DNA of 10,366 bases, from NCBI GenBank assembly GCA_015521535.1, contig WAOA01000017.1, positions 1 through 10,366 of the forward strand, read 5' to 3'. Every line of letters starts with the position of its first letter. Position 1 is the stretch's first letter. This document shows positions 6,841-10,366 of the stretch, in pieces. Origin of the DNA: Candidatus Aenigmatarchaeota archaeon (GTDB lineage Archaea; Aenigmatarchaeota; Aenigmatarchaeia; Aenigmatarchaeales; SZUA-1535). Both the position numbers and the translations under genes were made by a program. The notes beneath the pieces are model-generated. The model was not told the DNA's origin. It worked only from the letters and a program-made list of their open reading frames with translations, and did not search any database.

Positions 6841-7499
6841 AGCCATTAATAGTGGTGAATTTTAAAACGTATGAAAGAGCAACTGGAAGGAAAGCATTTG
6901 GACTCGCCAGAAAAATAGCAGAAGTGGCAAAGCAAAGTAAAACAAAATGGGCAGTGTGTCCGCAGCACGCTGATCTGTGGATGGCAAGATATTTAGAAAT
7001 ACCCGTGTTTGCGCAGCATGTCGATGCCTGCGAACCAGGAAGAAACACGGGATTTGTAACGCCCTATTCGCTGAAAATAAACAAAGTTAAAGGCTCCTTG
7101 ATAAATCATTCTGAGCATAGAATCGCGTTTAAAGAGATTAAAAGCGCCGTTAACTTGATGAGAAAATATAACTTAACTTCAATCGTATGTGCAAATTCCG
7201 TGAGAGAAGCGAGAAGAATTGCAAAAGAAATAAAGCCAGATTACATCGCAGTTGAACCGACTGAACTTATAGGCACAGGCATATCCGTTTCAGAGACAAA
7301 GCCAAAAATAGTTGCAAGCGCTGCTAAAGCTGTAAAGAAATATGGAGTTAAATTTTTATGCGGTGCCGGAATTTCTAAAGGAAGTGATGTTAAAAGGGCT
7401 ATGGAATTAGGAGCAGACGGCGTTCTGGTAGCGAGTGCTATAGCGAATTCTTCAACGCCTAAAAAAATAATAAAAGAATTTGCAAATGCGCTAAGGTGA
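6837..7499 (+). CDS. tpiA: Triosephosphate isomerase (archaeal type)
   Basis: Interconverts glyceraldehyde-3-phosphate and dihydroxyacetone phosphate; cytosolic. The 220 residues match the short archaeal TIM, which is usually tetrameric, and not the roughly 250-residue bacterial form. Visible active-site elements are N8 and K10 in VNFKTY, the electrophile H91 in NHSEHR, the catalytic base E140 at the start of the flexible loop (EPTELIGTG, 140-148), and the phosphate-binding CGAGIS (175-180) and GVLVASA (195-201) stretches. Archaeal enzymes usually have EPPELIGTG, so T142 replaces a proline. The start is fixed by the promoter geometry. It is the first gene of a likely two-gene transcript with idi. 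Its product pair is the substrate of the FBP aldolase/phosphatase encoded convergently downstream. Confidence 0.95.
   Translation: MKPLIVVNFKTYERATGRKAFGLARKIAEVAKQSKTKWAVCPQHADLWMARYLEIPVFAQHVDACEPGRNTGFVTPYSLKINKVKGSLINHSEHRIAFKEIKSAVNLMRKYNLTSIVCANSVREARRIAKEIKPDYIAVEPTELIGTGISVSETKPKIVASAAKAVKKYGVKFLCGAGISKGSDVKRAMELGADGVLVASAIANSSTPKKIIKEFANALR
7493..7499 (+). promoter_or_regulatory. Shine-Dalgarno sequence of idi overlapping the tpiA stop
   Basis: AAGGTGA (7493-7499) includes the tpiA TGA stop and its GGTGA lies 4 bases before the idi ATG (7504). It is complementary to the usual archaeal 16S 3' end. It indicates that idi is translated from the tpiA transcript and fixes the idi start. 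Confidence 0.7.
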
Positions 7500-7503
7500 A
7501 ATA

Positions 7504-8028
7504 ATGGAATATGTAGTATTAGTCGATAAAAACGATAATGAAATAGGCATAGAAGAAAAACTCAAAGCACACGAAAACGGTGGAAAATTACATAGAGCGA
7601 TTTCTGTTTTTGTTTTCAATTCAAAAGGAGAACTTCTTATACAGAGAAGAGCGTTAAGCAAATATCACGCTCCTGGTCTATGGGCCAATACTTGCTGTTC
7701 GCATCCACGGCCGGGTGAAAGTGTAAAAGATGCTGCGAAACGAAGAGTTAAAGAAGAAATGGGTTTTGAATGTGAAGTTAAAGAGATTTTTTCATTAATT
7801 TATAAAGCGTATGTCGGTAAAGGATTAACAGAATATGAATATGATCATATTTTCATAGGTTATTGGGAAGGTAAACCTAAGCCAAATCCAGAAGAGGTTT
7901 GTGAATGGAAATGGATAAGTTTAGAAGAGTTGAAAAAAGATGTAAGAAAAAACCCGAAAAAATACGCGCCTTGGTTTAGGATAATTCTACCGAAAGTTGT
8001 TGAATATCTGAACTCTTTTAATCGATGA
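7504..8028 (+). CDS. idi: Isopentenyl-diphosphate delta-isomerase, type I (Nudix fold)
   Basis: Converts IPP to DMAPP, the primer for archaeal isoprenoid lipids. The 174 residues are close to the E. coli enzyme (182). Type I signatures are all present: metal ligands H23 and H30 in KAHENGGKLHRA; WANTCCSHP (60-68) with C65 at the catalytic cysteine position and H67 as a further ligand; the Nudix-like helix with GES (71-73) and RRVKEEMG (80-87); and TEYEYDH (109-115), whose E110 and E112 match the catalytic/metal glutamates; W135-W137 region EWKWISLEEL follows. It is not the flavin-dependent type II enzyme that most archaea, particularly thermophiles, use, so a bacterial origin by transfer is possible. 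It lies 4 bases after tpiA and is convergent with the FBP aldolase/phosphatase gene. Confidence 0.93.
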   Translation: MEYVVLVDKNDNEIGIEEKLKAHENGGKLHRAISVFVFNSKGELLIQRRALSKYHAPGLWANTCCSHPRPGESVKDAAKRRVKEEMGFECEVKEIFSLIYKAYVGKGLTEYEYDHIFIGYWEGKPKPNPEEVCEWKWISLEELKKDVRKNPKKYAPWFRIILPKVVEYLNSFNR

Positions 8029-8031
8029 TTA

Positions 8032-9117
8032 TCACTTAAACCTGTCTTTGAGTTTTTCTAAAACTTTTGGTAGTGTGGTGTATTCCATTTCTTCTTCTCC
8101 CAATCTATGCGGCTCGAATGGGCCGTGCATGCGCATTATATCTGCCATTTCATTTGCTTTTTGTCTTGCTAAATCAAACGCAGGGTCGTCGAACATATCA
8201 GCAGGTCCTATTAGCCTGCCTTCGCATATCTGAAAACCTAAGGAAATTACTCTTGGCGGGCCATCAAAGCGGCTTGGTTTTGCTTTTTCAACAGGACACG
8301 GCATTAAAGGCCCGTGATGTGAACCGCGCATCCATCCTGCTACTAACCATGGATTCGCGAATGGCTCAAGTACTTCGCCTACTGCTGGCAAGCCATGCTG
8401 TGCGCGAACTATGCATACAGGATCATCTTTTCCTACGTATTTTCCCGCTATCAAAGATAATCGCTGTGTACTTGCAACCGCCGCAATTAAGCCGTCTTTT
8501 CTTTTAACGCTTCTTATAACAAATCTCCCAGGCTGACCTATTAATGCTAAAAGATCGTAAATTTCTTCCGGTGTTCTTAACTCAACGCTCTTCCCTTCTT
8601 TTAGGTCAAGTATTTCGAAAATAAAGCCATCATGCATCTTTGGGTCTATTACAAGCCCTGCTGTATTAAACGGATCGGCAAATACCTTATAGAGAAAATA
8701 ATTCCATGCACCTGGCTCGGTTTTATCTGCCATAAAGAATAGTACTGGTTCGCTTGGACGTTCTTCGAATTCCATCTCAGCCACTCCGGGACCAAGACCT
8801 TTTACATTTCCTGAAAACGCTTCTTTAAGAATATCCTGACCTGCCCCATAAAGTTTAAACTTTTTTGCGACATCTGCCGCTGCCTTGAAAACATTCCACG
8901 CAAGTTCATGAATCTCTGGATTGTCAACACCCTTCTGATGACTCATCAATAATTGCAAGTCATCTCCACAGGCGGTAACATAGAAGTCTATAATTAAACC
9001 GCTGTTCTTTGCATTTTGTAGCATTTCTTTTGCAACATTTTTACATTCTTCGAATACCTCATGGTGTCCTGCAAGGCTTCCTATATCCGCTTTTATTAAC
9101 GAGAGTGTTGTCTTCAT
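8032..9117 (-). CDS. fbp: Fructose-1,6-bisphosphate aldolase/phosphatase (bifunctional, class V FBPase)
   Basis: Condenses DHAP and GAP to FBP and hydrolyses it to fructose-6-phosphate in one active site, making gluconeogenesis unidirectional; a cytosolic, Mg-dependent enzyme known from archaea and deep-branching bacteria. The 361 residues are full length. Visible are the N-terminal metal ligands D11 and H18 (ADIGSLAGHH), the D52-D53 pair (ACGDD), Q94 (GAGQD), D131 (FMADKTEPGAWNY), and YVGKDDP (227-233), where Y227, K230 and D231 correspond to the lid/Schiff-base residues Tyr, Lys and Asp described for the Thermoproteus and Sulfolobus enzymes. The RAQHGLPAVGE (238-248) and GSHHGPLMPC (265-274) blocks are also typical. 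The start is supported by a TATA box about 27 bases upstream with no SD. Its stop is 3 bases from the idi stop. Confidence 0.95.
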   Translation of the reverse strand: MKTTLSLIKADIGSLAGHHEVFEECKNVAKEMLQNAKNSGLIIDFYVTACGDDLQLLMSHQKGVDNPEIHELAWNVFKAAADVAKKFKLYGAGQDILKEAFSGNVKGLGPGVAEMEFEERPSEPVLFFMADKTEPGAWNYFLYKVFADPFNTAGLVIDPKMHDGFIFEILDLKEGKSVELRTPEEIYDLLALIGQPGRFVIRSVKRKDGLIAAVASTQRLSLIAGKYVGKDDPVCIVRAQHGLPAVGEVLEPFANPWLVAGWMRGSHHGPLMPCPVEKAKPSRFDGPPRVISLGFQICEGRLIGPADMFDDPAFDLARQKANEMADIMRMHGPFEPHRLGEEEMEYTTLPKVLEKLKDRFK

Positions 9118-9139
9118 ATTGGAATGATTATTTTAGGTA

Positions 9140-9155
9140 TTAATAAATGTTTAGA
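9140..9155 (-). promoter_or_regulatory. fbp promoter (leaderless)
   Basis: On the - strand TTTATTAA (plus 9140-9147) is centred about 26-27 bases before the ATG at 9117, with an A-rich BRE-like TCTAAACA upstream of it (9148-9155). No SD lies between box and start. An 11-base palindrome, TGATTAAATCA (9161-9171), sits just upstream of the BRE and could be a regulator site, though it is short and AT-rich. Confidence 0.55.
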
Positions 9156-9259
9156 TGAGTTGATTAAATCATATGGGATTGTAAAGTTTGGTATTGGTGA
9201 TTCTCGGTAGAGAGATGAGATGATAATGTAAGTTAAGTAGAATTCTATTGGATTGAATA

Positions 9260-9267
9260 TTTAAAAT
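9260..9267 (+). promoter_or_regulatory. Promoter of the methyltransferase-like gene (leaderless)
   Basis: TTTAAAAT (9260-9267) is centred about 27-28 bases before the ATG at 9291, and no SD is seen. The geometry favours this ATG over the next in-frame ATG three codons later. Confidence 0.5.
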
Positions 9268-9290
9268 TTACCACAACTTAATAACAATAT

Positions 9291-10187
9291 ATGAATACTA
9301 TGAAAGAAAAATTAAGTTTTTGGAATAATAATATCGGATATCTGAATAATGATTCTTTTCCTGTTCCATATGATTTGAAAAATGTTTTTGATGTCCTCGG
9401 ATTAGAGGAAGGTAAATGTGTACTGTTTCCGTGCTTCGGTGGTGGTGAATGGCTATTTTCAATTACGGAAGCACTTAACCCAGAAAAAATCGTAGGTGTT
9501 GATTTCAGTAACAAAATTCGTCTTTTCAAAATGAAGATATCGAGTCCAAGTTTTTTTCTATGTTCGATAGTACCGGAGCATATTTCAACTTATTATAATT
9601 TACCAACTGAGGAAAGAACATACCTAACATTAAAAAATAATCTAGATACCAAAAACATGGTGAGGTTTTCTGCGGAAATGCTCTTTCCGCTGTTAACCTG
9701 TGATCATAAATTACTCGAAAAGGTAATAGAAAAGTATTGGGATGAACTGTATACTAACGGTTATAAAGATATTATGGATGAACTACAAAAACTTGAGAAA
9801 GATGCTGAAACTATGAAAAAACGCGTGTATACTATGCGTGCCGAAGCATCGAATCTTCCCTTCAGAAACAAATTCGATTATTGCTTTCTTTACGAAGTAA
9901 ATAGCCCTTTTGTACTGGAACCGGGTGAATTCTCTTATGAAAGTTTATTAAAGGTTTCAGAAAAGCTCGTCATCGTACCGTATCATCCTGAAGAAAAACT
10001 CACTCAACATTATAAAGTTAGAATGGACAGTTCCGAAAAATTATGTAGATATCTTGAAGAACTCGGATGTAATGTAGAGAATTATGAATTAGAAGTTAAG
10101 TGTTTCTATACGTCTCATCGTAAAAATTTTGTCACGGAATTCCCATTCCAAAAAGACAGGTTCGAATTTATAATAGTGGAAAAATAA
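9291..10187 (+). CDS. Class I SAM-methyltransferase-like protein with a helical insertion, function unknown
   Basis: The 298 residues do not match a family I can name. The core looks like a Rossmann-type methyltransferase: CVLFPCFGGGEWLFSI (43-58) sits where motif I is expected, with a glycine triplet (50-52); VGVDFS (68-73) resembles the end of beta-2 with its acidic ribose ligand D71; AEASNLPF (184-191) resembles the motif before beta-4; and FDYCFLYEV (195-203) resembles beta-4. Between D71 and residue 184 lies an insertion of about 110 residues, mostly charged and helical (about 138-182 could be coiled coil). Motif I is atypical, with Pro-Cys-Phe where Asp/Glu-x-Gly is usual, so SAM binding is not assured. 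Eight cysteines are present. No membrane segment or signal peptide. It is transcribed alone, divergent from fbp, and its context does not reveal a substrate. Confidence 0.7.
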   Translation: MNTMKEKLSFWNNNIGYLNNDSFPVPYDLKNVFDVLGLEEGKCVLFPCFGGGEWLFSITEALNPEKIVGVDFSNKIRLFKMKISSPSFFLCSIVPEHISTYYNLPTEERTYLTLKNNLDTKNMVRFSAEMLFPLLTCDHKLLEKVIEKYWDELYTNGYKDIMDELQKLEKDAETMKKRVYTMRAEASNLPFRNKFDYCFLYEVNSPFVLEPGEFSYESLLKVSEKLVIVPYHPEEKLTQHYKVRMDSSEKLCRYLEELGCNVENYELEVKCFYTSHRKNFVTEFPFQKDRFEFIIVEK

Positions 10188-10194
10188 AGTTTTC

Positions 10195-10221
10195 AGGGAT
10201 ATAAGATAATGGTATCTCTTT
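10195..10221 (+). terminator. Possible hairpin terminator after the methyltransferase-like gene
   Basis: AGGGATAT (10195-10202) can pair with GTATCTCT (10212-10219), 8 bp with two G-U pairs and a 9-base loop, 7 bases after the stop codon and followed by two more T residues. The T run is short, so this is weak. The rest of the 72-base gap shows nothing else I can support. Confidence 0.2.
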
Positions 10222-10259
10222 ACAAATAAAATCAAACTAACCTTTCTTGTTAAATTGAA

Positions 10260-10364
10260 TTAAAACTCGTTACTCGGGTGCCAAATAAAATCTTCGGAAA
10301 TTTCTAAAAGGCCTATATCTCCGCAATAAGGACAAGAACTTTCATATTCTTCATCCTGAACTTC
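10260..10364 (-). CDS. C-terminal end of a zinc-knuckle-containing protein (partial)
   Basis: On the - strand one frame is open from the right edge for 34 codons and ends at TAA (10260-10262). The encoded tail begins with an acidic stretch (EVQDEEYESS), then CPYCGD, and ends EDFIWHPSNEF. CPYCG is a classic half of a zinc ribbon; the partner cysteine pair would lie upstream, outside the window. The frame and motif make this more credible than chance, but the product cannot be named. It converges on the methyltransferase-like gene with a 72-base gap. Confidence 0.5.
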   Translation of the reverse strand, partial: EVQDEEYESSCPYCGDIGLLEISEDFIWHPSNEF

Positions 10365-10366
10365 TG

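Noticed and set aside
8067..8507. Open frames on the + strand of up to 146 codons
   Set aside because: They are antisense to the highly conserved C-terminal part of FBP aldolase/phosphatase and have no promoter or SD.
9200..9250. Box C/D sRNA in the fbp/methyltransferase-like gap (ATGAGATGATAATG)
   Set aside because: The putative C box does not match RTGATGA well and there is no CTGA D box at a suitable distance.
1..10366. CRISPR array, tRNA, rRNA, insertion sequence or inteins
   Set aside because: No repeated spacer-like units, no tRNA cloverleaf with T-loop motif, no rRNA blocks, no transposase, and the large proteins run without intein splice motifs.

Overview
The window looks like a chromosomal segment of an AT-rich hyperthermophilic archaeon. 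The main reasons are a complete reverse gyrase, an archaeal-type (short) triosephosphate isomerase, the archaeal bifunctional fructose-1,6-bisphosphate aldolase/phosphatase, and promoters of archaeal BRE/TATA layout. At five gene starts the TATA-like octamer is centred about 26-28 bases before the start codon, the geometry of leaderless mRNAs. I cannot fix the phylum. Compact spacing and a bacterial-type (type I) IPP isomerase would fit a DPANN-like lineage, but that is a guess.

Layout: (1) 1-279 holds the possible tail of a + strand gene (1-150), then the ppsA promoter with a perfect 8-bp inverted repeat just upstream. (2) 280-2598 (+) is PEP synthase. (3) 2601-5888 (-) is reverse gyrase, tail-to-tail with ppsA with 2 bases between stop codons. 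(4) 5889-6225 is a 337-base gap. It carries the rgy promoter and a GC-rich, highly self-complementary stretch (5977-6178) that I read as an unassigned structured RNA on the + strand, followed by T runs. (5) 6226-6801 (-) is a small membrane-anchored, pilin-like protein, divergent from (6) tpiA (6837-7499, +) over a 35-base divergent promoter. (7) idi (7504-8028, +) is coupled to tpiA through a Shine-Dalgarno sequence that overlaps the tpiA stop. (8) 8032-9117 (-) is FBP aldolase/phosphatase, convergent with idi with 3 bases between stops. (9) 9118-9290 is a two-way promoter region. (10) 9291-10187 (+) is a methyltransferase-like protein of unknown role. (11) 10260-10364 (-) is the C-terminal end of a zinc-ribbon-like protein running off the right edge.

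Function: three of the enzymes form gluconeogenic steps. PEP synthase turns pyruvate into PEP, TIM balances GAP with DHAP, and FBP aldolase/phosphatase condenses these to FBP and dephosphorylates it to F6P. Idi supplies DMAPP for archaeal isoprenoid lipids. Reverse gyrase positively supercoils DNA at high temperature. The most interesting unexplained item is the putative RNA between reverse gyrase and the pilin-like gene.
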